In this document: piece after piece, positions 56,510 to 64,000 of the stretch
Numbering within the stretch: the first letter of the stretch is position 1
Layout: each line of letters opens with the position of its first letter
Source: Marinomonas colpomeniae
Lineage (GTDB): Bacteria > Pseudomonadota > Gammaproteobacteria > Pseudomonadales > Marinomonadaceae
Assembly: GCF_014803385.1 (NCBI RefSeq)
Contig: NZ_JACYFC010000002.1
Span: forward strand, 496,001 to 560,000
Direction: 5' to 3'
Length of the DNA: 64,000 nucleotides
Made by a program: the position numbers and the translations under genes
The notes under the pieces: generated by a model
The model's input: only the letters and a program-made list of their open reading frames with translations
Databases searched by the model: none
Told to the model about the DNA's origin: nothing

Positions 56510-57442
56510 ATGTTTAGAAAATTGAAGGGGATCGTGTTGATCAAAAATACTGGAATGCTTTTAGGTATTTGTATGGGGTTGGTTGCTTCATTAATTTGGG
56601 GGAGTTGGCCTGTCATCTCAAAACTCGCACAAACTCAAAATATTACCTCTGTTGAAATTACTATTTTACGTTTTGGTATATCTGGCCTGATTTTGTTGCC
56701 AGTGCTGTTTATTCATTCTATTTCGTTACGATCACTTTGCACCAAGGGTGTGGCTTTGGCGGTTGGTGCAGGTATGCCATATGTCTTATTGGCGATGAAT
56801 GGTATTAGTCTTTCATCGAGCGCACACTTCGGCATTATAGCTCCGAGCAGTATGTTGGTGTTTTCTACTTTGGGCAGTATCTATTTGCTTTCCGAGAAAT
56901 TGACCCGTCAGCGATTGGTTGGTGTTTCTATGATTGTCTTGGGGGTTTTTATTGTTGGTTGGCATAGTTTTGCGCTCATGAATCACCAGGTATTAATGGG
57001 CGACTTAATGTTTGTTGGTTGTGGTGCGTTATGGGCTATGTTTACGTTACTTGGCAAATACTGGAAATTGAATTCTTGGGTTGCCACAGCAATGGTTTCA
57101 GTTGTATCAGGTGTGCTTTGTTTTCCTCTATATGGTCTTAGTAATGAGCCTATTTTCGTTGATATGTCGATAACGACTTTCTTGGCTCATGGGCTTTTTC
57201 AAGGTGTATTGGTGGCTATCTTGGCGCTTTATAGTTATTCGACGAGTGTTTCTATTTTGGGTGCTGCGAAAGGCGCTGTGTTTGCGGCTCTTGTTCCACC
57301 GATCGCTATATGCCTTGGGGTGTTGATTTTAAATGAGATTGTCACTTGGGTTGAGGTGACAGGCATTACTTGTGTGTTTTTAGGGATGATGTTCGCGCTT
57401 GGTTTGATTGTGTTTCCTTCTAAAGTTAAAATTAGTCATTGA
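56510..57442 (+). CDS. EamA/DMT-family transporter
   Basis: A 310-residue ten-helix membrane protein with two EamA repeats (WGSWPVISKLAQTQNITSVEITILRF; GAAKGAVFAALVPPIAICLGVLILNE). Probably an exporter under the divergent Lrp-type regulator. The first 15 residues (MFRKLKGIVLIKNTG) may be leader if translation begins at the inner ATG at 56555. Substrate unknown. Confidence 0.8.
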   Translation: MFRKLKGIVLIKNTGMLLGICMGLVASLIWGSWPVISKLAQTQNITSVEITILRFGISGLILLPVLFIHSISLRSLCTKGVALAVGAGMPYVLLAMNGISLSSSAHFGIIAPSSMLVFSTLGSIYLLSEKLTRQRLVGVSMIVLGVFIVGWHSFALMNHQVLMGDLMFVGCGALWAMFTLLGKYWKLNSWVATAMVSVVSGVLCFPLYGLSNEPIFVDMSITTFLAHGLFQGVLVAILALYSYSTSVSILGAAKGAVFAALVPPIAICLGVLILNEIVTWVEVTGITCVFLGMMFALGLIVFPSKVKISH

Positions 57443-57642
57443 AAAAGTGGCTTCTTAAAATGCAGTATTTAACCTATTGGGTCATTTTTAAACAAAAGGT
57501 TGCTCAATAGGTGGGGGTATGAGAAAATCCGCGCCGCTATATCTTCGGTATGGGATTTTTTTGGTTCATAAGGAATCATGCTCCGCCTGAGGAAGTCCAC
57601 GCACTTCCAATAATTTATGTATAGCGTTAAAGGTATTTAATT
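57443..57642 (+). promoter_or_regulatory. Leader of the rpmB-rpmG operon
   Basis: Contains an inverted repeat CCTATTGGGT/GCTCAATAGG (57471-57512), which may end the transporter transcript, and a 6-base-stem hairpin GGAAGT-ccacgc-ACTTCC (57591-57608) shortly before rpmB. The latter could be part of ribosomal-protein feedback control; this is unproved. No clear promoter hexamers were fixed. Confidence 0.35.
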
Positions 57643-57879
57643 ATGGCTCGCGTATGTCAAGTTACTGGGAAACGTCCTGTATCAGGTAATAATGTTTCTC
57701 ACTCAAAACGTCGTACTAAACGTCGTTTTCTTCCAAACCTTCATTGGCACCGTTTTTGGGTCGAAGGTGAAAACCGCTACATCCGTTTACGTGTATCTTC
57801 TAAAGGTATCCGTATTATCGATAAAAAAGGCATCGAAACAGTTCTTACTGAAATGCGTGCCAACGGCGAAAAAGTATAA
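57643..57879 (+). CDS. rpmB: 50S ribosomal protein L28
   Basis: A 78-residue L28. [33 protein letters not shown] is nearly identical to other gammaproteobacterial L28 at its start (quoted in outline; the motif is [11 protein letters not shown]). Cotranscribed with rpmG, 11 bases downstream. Confidence 0.97.
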   Translation: MARVCQVTGKRPVSGNNVSHSKRRTKRRFLPNLHWHRFWVEGENRYIRLRVSSKGIRIIDKKGIETVLTEMRANGEKV

Positions 57880-57890
57880 GGAATTGAATC

Positions 57891-58061
57891 ATGGCTTCTA
57901 AAGGCGCTCGCGATTTAATTCGCATGGTATCTTCTGCTGGTACTGGTCACTTTTACACAACTGACAAGAACAAGCGAAATACTCCGGACAAACTTGAAAT
58001 GAGAAAGTTTGATCCAGTTGTACGTAAACACGTTATGTACAAAGAAGCGAAAATTAAATAA
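57891..58061 (+). CDS. rpmG: 50S ribosomal protein L33
   Basis: A 56-residue L33 read directly from the sequence. It begins [20 protein letters not shown] and contains [21 protein letters not shown] (in part) and ends [10 protein letters not shown]. This is the usual length, and it lacks the zinc cysteines, so it is the C-minus type. Directly follows rpmB with an AAGGA-like site. Confidence 0.97.
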   Translation: MASKGARDLIRMVSSAGTGHFYTTDKNKRNTPDKLEMRKFDPVVRKHVMYKEAKIK

Positions 58062-58077
58062 TTTTCGTTTTCTTAAG

Positions 58078-58108
58078 AAAAAACCGACTCTTAGAGTCGG
58101 TTTTTTTG
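58078..58108 (+). terminator. Terminator after rpmG
   Basis: Arms AAACCGACTC and GAGTCGGTTT, loop TTA, followed by a T-run, 17 bases after the rpmG stop. Confidence 0.93.
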
Positions 58109-58185
58109 TATCTATTGCATCAGGTAACACTTTATCCATTTATTCTGTATTGTTTAAAGTTACCTAGTTACTGTCGAGTTTATTT

Positions 58186-59004
58186 ATGCCTGAATTACCA
58201 GAAGTAGAAACCACTCTACGTGGTATAGAGCCTCATCTTATTGGACGTAGCTTTTCTAAGATAGATATTCGACAACCAAAACTTAGATGGTTGATCACCC
58301 CGGAGCTTGCTTCTGATTCTGTTGGGCAGGTGATAACAGGTCTTTCTCGGCGCGGTAAATACATAGGCATTCATACGGGAAAAGGTACCTTAATTATTCA
58401 TCTAGGTATGTCTGGTAGTTTGTATTTTGTACCTGCAGAAACACCACCGCTATTCCATGACCATGTAGATTTTCGCTTTTCAGAGAGTGAATCTTGGCTT
58501 AGATACACAGATCCACGTCGGTTTGGTGCAATACTGTGGACAACAGGTGACTGGAATGAACACGAGTTAATAAAGCACCTTGGCCCTGAGCCTTTGTCTG
58601 ACCTTTTCAATGTCGACATTTTATATGCGCGAGCAAAGGGTCGAAAAGTACCTATTAAAACATTCATTATGGACAGTAAAATTGTTGTGGGTGCAGGGAA
58701 TATTTACGCTAATGAGGCTTTATTTAAAGCAGGCATCCGCCCTAATCGTATGGCAGGAAATATAAGTAAAGCCCGTCTTGCTGTTCTGGTAGAATGCATT
58801 AAATTGGTGCTTTCTGCTGCAATTAAACAGGGCGGCACAACGCTAAAAGACTTTGTTGGTGGTGATGGTAAGCCGGGTTACTTTAAGCAAGAGTTATTGG
58901 TTTATGGTCGAGCAGGTAAGCCTTGTACTGTTTGTAGCACGCCGCTTAAAGAAATTCGCCTAGCTCAACGTAGTACGGTTTATTGTACTAATTGCCAAAC
59001 CTGA
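58186..59004 (+). CDS. mutM: Formamidopyrimidine-DNA glycosylase
   Basis: A 272-residue Fpg. The N-terminal catalytic PELPEVETT is present, with the helix-two-turn-helix GAGNIYANEALFKAGIRP near residue 168 and a C-terminal zinc finger CTVCSTPL...YCTNCQT. It removes 8-oxoguanine from DNA. In the conserved rpmB-rpmG-mutM order. Confidence 0.96.
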   Translation: MPELPEVETTLRGIEPHLIGRSFSKIDIRQPKLRWLITPELASDSVGQVITGLSRRGKYIGIHTGKGTLIIHLGMSGSLYFVPAETPPLFHDHVDFRFSESESWLRYTDPRRFGAILWTTGDWNEHELIKHLGPEPLSDLFNVDILYARAKGRKVPIKTFIMDSKIVVGAGNIYANEALFKAGIRPNRMAGNISKARLAVLVECIKLVLSAAIKQGGTTLKDFVGGDGKPGYFKQELLVYGRAGKPCTVCSTPLKEIRLAQRSTVYCTNCQT

Positions 59005-59219
59005 CCTTTTGTTCATGTTTCGGCATAAGAATTGCTATTTACTGATGTTGATGTGTTGATCACAAAAAGAAATTTTCTATTTTTTTATGTTCTATGTGCA
59101 AAAATATTGGTTAAACTGTGCATATTACGTTGCGGTATTTTGTGAATCAGTTTATTTTGACCAATTAGGCAAGATTAACCGATTATCTGAATTTTAATAA
59201 CATATAAAGAGGAATTGGA

Positions 59220-60209
59220 ATGAAAGGTATATTTATTGCGTCTGTAACGGCCTTAGCTATCTCATCTACTATGGCTCAAGCAGCGGATCCTGCTGTTGTG
59301 TATGACCAGGCTGGTAAGTTTGATAAATCTTTTAACGAAGGTGTTTATAACGGCGTTAAAAAATACACAGCTGAAACTGGTATTGAAATTCGTGAATTCG
59401 AACCAAAAAATGAAGCTCAAGTAGAGCAGGGCCTACGTCGTCTTGCTAAACGTGGTTACTCGCCAATCGTAACGGTTGGTTTCAACATGACCTCTGCTGT
59501 TGAAAAAGTAGCGAAAGACTTTCCAGAAGTTAATTTCACCATTATTGATGGCGTAATCGACCTTCCAAATGTTCAGTCTGTTGTCTTTAAAGAGCACGAA
59601 GGTTCTTTTGTTGTTGGTGCTGTTGCTGCCATGGCTTCTAAAACTGACGCTGTTGGTTTTGTTGGCGGTATGGATATTCCTCTTATTCGTCGATTTGGTT
59701 GTGGTTACGAGCAAGGCGCAAAATACATTTCTTCTAGTGCCTCTGTATACCAAAACATGACAGGTTCTACCGGCTCTGCGTTTAATGATCCAACTAAAGG
59801 TTCTGAATTAGCAAAAAGCCAATTCTCTAAAGGTGCAGATGTAGTATTCGCTGCTGCTGGTGGTACTGGTATCGGTGTATACCAAGCTGCGAAAGATGAA
59901 GGCAAATTTGCCATTGGTGTTGATTCAAACCAAAACCATATCCAACCAGGCACAATGCTTACATCTATGGTTAAGCGTGTAGATTTAGCCGCTTACAATA
60001 CCTATAAAAACTCTGCAGCAGGTACTTGGACTCCAGGTCTTGTTGTTTTAGGTTTGGCTGAAGGTGGTGTTGATTGGGCAATTGATGACAACAACGCAAG
60101 CCTGATTAGCGCAGATATGAAAGCGAAAGTTCAAGACATTCGTTCTAAAATCGTGAGCGGCGACATTAAAGTTCATGACTACATGTCAGACAATACATGT
60201 AATTATTAA
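59220..60209 (+). CDS. BMP-family ABC transporter substrate-binding protein (nucleoside type)
   Basis: A 329-residue periplasmic protein. Signal peptide MKGIFIASVTALAISSTMAQA, then mature ADPAVVYDQAGKFDKSFNEG. The BMP family (PnrA-like) binds purine or other nucleosides; GVDSNQNHIQPGTMLTSMVKRVD is typical. AGAGGAA precedes ATG by 6-7 bases. A terminator-like hairpin follows it, before the ATPase gene. Confidence 0.87.
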   Translation: MKGIFIASVTALAISSTMAQAADPAVVYDQAGKFDKSFNEGVYNGVKKYTAETGIEIREFEPKNEAQVEQGLRRLAKRGYSPIVTVGFNMTSAVEKVAKDFPEVNFTIIDGVIDLPNVQSVVFKEHEGSFVVGAVAAMASKTDAVGFVGGMDIPLIRRFGCGYEQGAKYISSSASVYQNMTGSTGSAFNDPTKGSELAKSQFSKGADVVFAAAGGTGIGVYQAAKDEGKFAIGVDSNQNHIQPGTMLTSMVKRVDLAAYNTYKNSAAGTWTPGLVVLGLAEGGVDWAIDDNNASLISADMKAKVQDIRSKIVSGDIKVHDYMSDNTCNY

Positions 60210-60217
60210 TTTGCATA

Positions 60218-60258
60218 TAAAAACAGCTGCCAGTGATTAGCCGGTAGCTGTTTTTTTT
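60218..60258 (+). terminator. Intra-operon terminator after the BMP gene
   Basis: Arms AAACAGCTGCC and GGTAGCTGTTT (one G-T pair), loop AGTGATTAGCC-like, then a T-run. Partial read-through would give more binding protein than transporter. Confidence 0.85.
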
Positions 60259-60427
60259 GCCCTGATGTTTTTACTGAGTAATGCAATCGAGCGACAAGCA
60301 GTTGGTTGTATGTATTGATGACAAAGATGAAGTAATAAAAAAACATAACGTGTTTTTTGCTCATAACATGTCTTAATCTAGATATAGTGTGGGCGTTCCA
60401 TTTAAAGCAGATGAATTATTTTTAGAT

Positions 60428-61984
60428 ATGACTAATAAAACAATGCCATACGCAATTGAATTGCGAGATATCAGCAAGCGATTTGGTGCAGTTCAAGCCA
60501 ATAAAGACATTTGCTTACAAATTCCTGCAGGCACTATTCACGGTATTATTGGTGAAAATGGTGCAGGTAAATCCACTTTGATGAGTATTATTTATGGCTT
60601 TTATGAAGCGGATACTGGTTACATTGAAGTAGACGGTAAGCGCGTTGATATTCGCAGTTCACAAGATGCCATCAACGCTGGTATTGGTATGGTCCATCAG
60701 CATTTTATGTTGGTTGAAAATTTCAGTGTGCTTGAAAATGTGATTTTAGGTGCGGAAGGCGGAACTTTACTTAAAGGCGGCATAAATACAGCGCGTGTAG
60801 AGTTACAGAGATTAGCACAGGAATACAGTTTAGATATTGATGTAGACGCAATTGTGGAAGAGCTCCCTGTTGGTCTACAGCAACGTGTTGAAATTCTAAA
60901 AGCCCTTTATCGTGGTGCTCGTATTTTGATATTGGATGAGCCTACAGGTGTTTTAACACCACAAGAAGCGGATCATCTTTTTCGTATTCTAAAAGCCCTC
61001 AAAGAGCAGGGTGTAACAGTACTATTAATTACACATAAACTTCGTGAAATCATGGCCTCCACTGATAACGTCTCAGTGATGCGTCAAGGTCAAATGGTTG
61101 CGGATCGTGAAACGGTAAAGACAAATAAAGAAGAGCTTGCTGAATTGATGGTAGGTAAAAAAGTTCGTCTTACCGTTGATAAAGATGATGCAGAGCCAAG
61201 CCAAGTACTACTCTCCGCTAGAAACCTTTCTCAGTTTGATGAGCAAGGTGTAAAACGCTTGAAAAATATTAATTTAGAACTGCGTGCTGGTGAAATTGTT
61301 GGTATAGCTGGTGTTTCAGGTAACGGTCAAAGTGAATTGTTGAATGTGCTTTCTGGTATTGAGCCGATGAGCGAAGGCGAGATTCACATCGCAGATCAAG
61401 TGATTACTTCAAAAAATCCAAAGGACGCGGCTCAAATGCGCGACCTTAAAATGGCGCATGTGCCAGAAGATCGTCATAAAATGGGTTTGGTAACAGGTTT
61501 TGAAGCCTATGAAGCTGCGGTACTTGGATATCATAATTCCAAGACGTATAACGGAAAAATTTTAATGCACCGTAAGGTGATGATTGATGAGTGTAATGAG
61601 CGGATGGCTGCTTGGGATGTTCGTCCACCAAATCCGCATTTGAAAACAGCGAACTTTTCTGGTGGTAACCAGCAAAAAATCGTTATCGCCCGTGAAGTAG
61701 AACAAAACCCCGACATATTATTAATTGGGCAGCCAACACGCGGTGTCGACATTGGGGCGATTGAAAATATACACGAACAAATTGTGAAATTACGTGATGC
61801 AGGCAAAGCCATTTTGCTTGTATCTGTTGAATTGGATGAAATTATGGCGCTGAGTGATCGTATTATTGTGATGTTTGATGGTGCGATTGTGGGCGAACTT
61901 GATGCAAAAGACGCTGACGAACGAACTCTTGGTTTGATGATGGCTAATGCTTACAACGAAGAGAAAGAAGGAGAGTCAGCATGA
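60428..61984 (+). CDS. Nucleoside ABC transporter ATPase, two ABC domains
   Basis: A roughly 518-residue ATPase with two fused ABC cassettes, as in sugar/nucleoside RbsA-type transporters. First cassette: Walker A GENGAGKST near residue 48, Walker B ILILDEPTGVL. Second: the degenerate Walker A GVSGNGQSE and signature FSGGNQQKIVIARE. The start is uncertain: ATGs at 60428 and 60443, and a GTG at 60389, all lack a clear ribosome site. The stop overlaps the first permease start by four bases. Confidence 0.88.
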   Translation: MTNKTMPYAIELRDISKRFGAVQANKDICLQIPAGTIHGIIGENGAGKSTLMSIIYGFYEADTGYIEVDGKRVDIRSSQDAINAGIGMVHQHFMLVENFSVLENVILGAEGGTLLKGGINTARVELQRLAQEYSLDIDVDAIVEELPVGLQQRVEILKALYRGARILILDEPTGVLTPQEADHLFRILKALKEQGVTVLLITHKLREIMASTDNVSVMRQGQMVADRETVKTNKEELAELMVGKKVRLTVDKDDAEPSQVLLSARNLSQFDEQGVKRLKNINLELRAGEIVGIAGVSGNGQSELLNVLSGIEPMSEGEIHIADQVITSKNPKDAAQMRDLKMAHVPEDRHKMGLVTGFEAYEAAVLGYHNSKTYNGKILMHRKVMIDECNERMAAWDVRPPNPHLKTANFSGGNQQKIVIAREVEQNPDILLIGQPTRGVDIGAIENIHEQIVKLRDAGKAILLVSVELDEIMALSDRIIVMFDGAIVGELDAKDADERTLGLMMANAYNEEKEGESA

Positions 61985-63078
61985 GTCAGGCAAAAGTTCC
62001 AACGTGGGTGAGTGTTGCACTTATTCCTTTTCTGAATATCATGATGGCTTTCATCGTATCTGGTTTGGTTATTCTAGCCATTGGTGAAAACCCTATCGAA
62101 GCGGCTGGCTATTTAATATACGGTGCGTTTGGCTACGATGAAGGTGTCGGTTATACGCTTTATTATGCGACTAACCTTATCTTCACCGGTTTGGCTGTAT
62201 CGGTCGCGTTTAAAGGCGGTTTGTTCAACATTGGTGGTGAAGGTCAGGCGTACATTGGTGGTTTGGGTGTTGGTTTAGTGTGTTTAGCGCTTGATCATAC
62301 TATGCCGTTATATGTGATTGTACCTTTGGCTATTATTGGTGCTGCAGTCTTTGGTGCCGGATGGGCGTATATACCAGCCTATTTGCAAGCTCGTCGCGGT
62401 AGCCACATTGTAATTACCACTATTATGTTCAACTTTATTGCCTCGTCTTTAATGGTTTACCTGATTGTAAACTGGTTAAAAGAAGATGGTCGTATGGCTC
62501 CAAATAGCCGCACGTTTGAAGAAAACGCTTGGTTGCCTTATTTGCATAAAATTTTATCGCCGCTAGGTATTGAGATTGGTGACTCGCCTCTTAATCTTGC
62601 TTTTGTATTGGCCTTGATTTGTTGTGTATTAGTTTGGGCCTTGTTATGGCATACACGTTGGGGTTATCAACTTCGTACGTTAGGCACAAACCCAACCGCC
62701 GCTCGTTACGCTGGCATTGATACGGCAAAAGTAACAATCTGGGGGATGCTTATTTCTGGTGGATTAGCCGGTTTTGTCGGTGTTAATGAAATCATGGGTG
62801 TTAATCACAGCTTACTGCTGAACTTCACTGCAGGTTATGGTTTTGCTGGTATTGCTGTTTCTTTGATGGGACGAAATCACCCTATCGGAATTATTTTGGC
62901 TGCTATTCTTTTTGGTGCTTTATACCAAGGTGGCTCTGAGCTGGCATTTGAAATTCCGACCATCACGCCTGAGATAGTTATTGTTATTCAAGGTTTGGTC
63001 ATTTTGTTCTCTGGTGCGCTTGAACACATGTTTAAAGATCGTATCGAAGGCTTTTTTATTCGCAGAGCAGTGGCGTAG
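61981..63078 (+). CDS. Nucleoside ABC transporter permease 1
   Basis: A 365-residue membrane protein of the BPD_transp_2 (RbsC-like) family, ten or so helices. GGLFNIGGEGQAYIGGLG near residue 77 and TRWGYQLRTLGTNPTAARYAGIDTAKV near 222 are family marks. Pairs with the following permease. Overlaps the ATPase gene. Confidence 0.9.
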   Translation: MSQAKVPTWVSVALIPFLNIMMAFIVSGLVILAIGENPIEAAGYLIYGAFGYDEGVGYTLYYATNLIFTGLAVSVAFKGGLFNIGGEGQAYIGGLGVGLVCLALDHTMPLYVIVPLAIIGAAVFGAGWAYIPAYLQARRGSHIVITTIMFNFIASSLMVYLIVNWLKEDGRMAPNSRTFEENAWLPYLHKILSPLGIEIGDSPLNLAFVLALICCVLVWALLWHTRWGYQLRTLGTNPTAARYAGIDTAKVTIWGMLISGGLAGFVGVNEIMGVNHSLLLNFTAGYGFAGIAVSLMGRNHPIGIILAAILFGALYQGGSELAFEIPTITPEIVIVIQGLVILFSGALEHMFKDRIEGFFIRRAVA

Positions 63079-63087
63079 GGGAAAAAT

Positions 63088-64000
63088 ATGTTTGAAACAT
63101 TAATACTTATGCTAGATGCAACCATGCGTGTGTCTACGCCTTTAATCTTCGCCGCTTTGGCTGGTCTATTCTCTGAACGTGCCGGTATTGTTGATATTGG
63201 TTTAGAAGGCAAAATTTTAGGCAGTGCATTTGCTGCTGCTGCGGCTGCGGCTATATTTGGGTCGGCTTGGATCGGCTTAGGTTTTGGAATACTTGCTTCT
63301 GTTGCATTAGCGATGATTCATGGCTTTGCTTGTATTACACACCGAGGAGATCACATCGTTTCTGGTGTTGCGATTAATACTATCGTTGCAGGCTTAACGG
63401 TTACCTTGTCTATGTACTGGTTTAGTATGGGCGGACAAACACCAACATTGTCTGGTGATGCTCGCTTTTTATCCATTACTTTGCCTTTCGCAAACGCTTT
63501 GGCAGATGTTCCTGTCATTGGTCTAATTTATTCAGAATTATTAAGTGGACACAATATATTGGTGTACTTGGCGTTTGCCATGGTTCCAGTAACCTCTTGG
63601 ATAATTTATAAAACACGCTTTGGTTTACGTCTTCGTGCGGTTGGCGAAAATCCTCATGCGGTTGATACCGCAGGTATTTCAGTAGCCTTTCTTCGTTATC
63701 GAGCGCTGATTATTTGTGGCATATTATGTGGTATTGCAGGGGCCTATTTATCGACGGCTCATAACGCTGGCTTCTTGAAGGATATGAGTGCAGGTAAAGG
63801 CTATATGGCCTTGGCGGCGCTTATTTTTGGTAAGTGGCGTCCAGTTCCTGTTTTGCTTGCTTGTTTATTGTTTGGTTTTTTAGACGCAGTGGCGATTCGC
63901 ATGCAAGGCGTTGTGATCCCTGGTATTGGCGAAGTGCCAGTACAAGCGATCGAAGTTTTACCGTACGTGTTAACTGTATTGTTGCTTGCTGGATTCATTG
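63088..64000 (+). CDS. Nucleoside ABC transporter permease 2, 3' end cut off
   Basis: Starts ATG at 63088 with GGGGAAAA upstream, and stays open to the right edge (about 304 codons seen). RbsC-like family marks: SERAGIVDIGLEGKILGSAF, THRGDHIVSGVAINTIVAG and TRFGLRLRAVGENPHAVDTAGISV. It completes the BMP - ATPase - permease - permease order; the imported substrate is probably a purine or other nucleoside. Confidence 0.9.
   Translation, partial: MFETLILMLDATMRVSTPLIFAALAGLFSERAGIVDIGLEGKILGSAFAAAAAAAIFGSAWIGLGFGILASVALAMIHGFACITHRGDHIVSGVAINTIVAGLTVTLSMYWFSMGGQTPTLSGDARFLSITLPFANALADVPVIGLIYSELLSGHNILVYLAFAMVPVTSWIIYKTRFGLRLRAVGENPHAVDTAGISVAFLRYRALIICGILCGIAGAYLSTAHNAGFLKDMSAGKGYMALAALIFGKWRPVPVLLACLLFGFLDAVAIRMQGVVIPGIGEVPVQAIEVLPYVLTVLLLAGFI

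Noticed and set aside
60428-60445. Crc/Hfq target motif (AAnAAnAA) at the ABC ATPase start
   Set aside because: The A-rich stretch near the start fails the pattern at one position; in an AT-rich genome such near-matches are expected by chance.

Overview
The window looks like an ordinary chromosomal segment of a marine gammaproteobacterium, most probably an Oceanospirillales member close to Marinomonas. That placement is inferred from moderate-to-low GC, the gene orders yqgE-ruvX-pyrR-pyrB-pyrC', crc next to pyrE, argB/dut/coaBC/radC and rpmB-rpmG-mutM, a Crc protein and many amine, ureide and osmolyte uptake genes. No phage, insertion sequence, CRISPR array or rRNA was seen. There is one tRNA, tRNA-Phe(GAA), at 35316-35391.

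Layout, 1-24 kb (nitrogen and amine catabolism). The window opens inside a ureidoglycine-glyoxylate aminotransferase gene (pucG), coupled to an allantoate amidohydrolase. The matching allantoinase (puuE) lies 7.4 kb away on the other strand. Between them are a cupin gene, a soluble chemoreceptor with an eroded zinc-sensing domain, and a four-gene amine or amino-acid oxidation cluster (ornithine-cyclodeaminase-like, RidA-like, FAD oxidase, APC permease) divergent from an AraC regulator. Next come an ammonium transporter with an unannotated 54-residue membrane protein, and ethanolamine ammonia-lyase eutBC with a divergent AraC regulator. Small transport and regulatory genes follow: GNAT, three EamA/TSUP-type transporters, arylamine N-acetyltransferase, a Crp-like regulator, FrnE-type DsbA and an isopenicillin-N-synthase-like oxygenase.

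Layout, 23-35 kb (core metabolism). yqgE-ruvX-pyrR-pyrB-pyrC' carries a hairpin plus terminator between pyrR and pyrB that resembles a PyrR attenuator. Then come a degenerate GGDEF protein, a PLP-homeostasis protein, proC, yggT, coaD, a ferredoxin, a K+/H+ antiporter that seems to lack an AUG start, a convergent K+ channel and trmL.

Layout, 35-47 kb. tRNA-Phe is followed by a stand-alone receiver protein and a short HPt-like remnant. A complete glycerol-3-phosphate and glycerophosphodiester operon follows (ugpB-A-E-C, ugpQ, DeoR regulator, HAD phosphatase), headed by a perfect palindrome over a plausible promoter. Then come yedI, a CofD-like protein, and a receiver-CheC protein paired with a PAS protein.

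Layout, 47-64 kb (housekeeping). A retropepsin-like protein, a hexose-6-phosphate mutarotase, crc/pyrE, slmA, argB, dut, coaBC/radC, a glycosyltransferase-like gene, an Lrp-type regulator with a divergent EamA transporter, rpmB-rpmG, mutM, and a BMP-type nucleoside ABC transporter whose second permease runs off the right edge.

No single obviously new system dominates. The best leads are the amt-linked micro-protein, the putative pyrR-pyrB attenuator, the non-AUG start of the antiporter, the operator before ugpB, and a possible small RNA between argB and dut.
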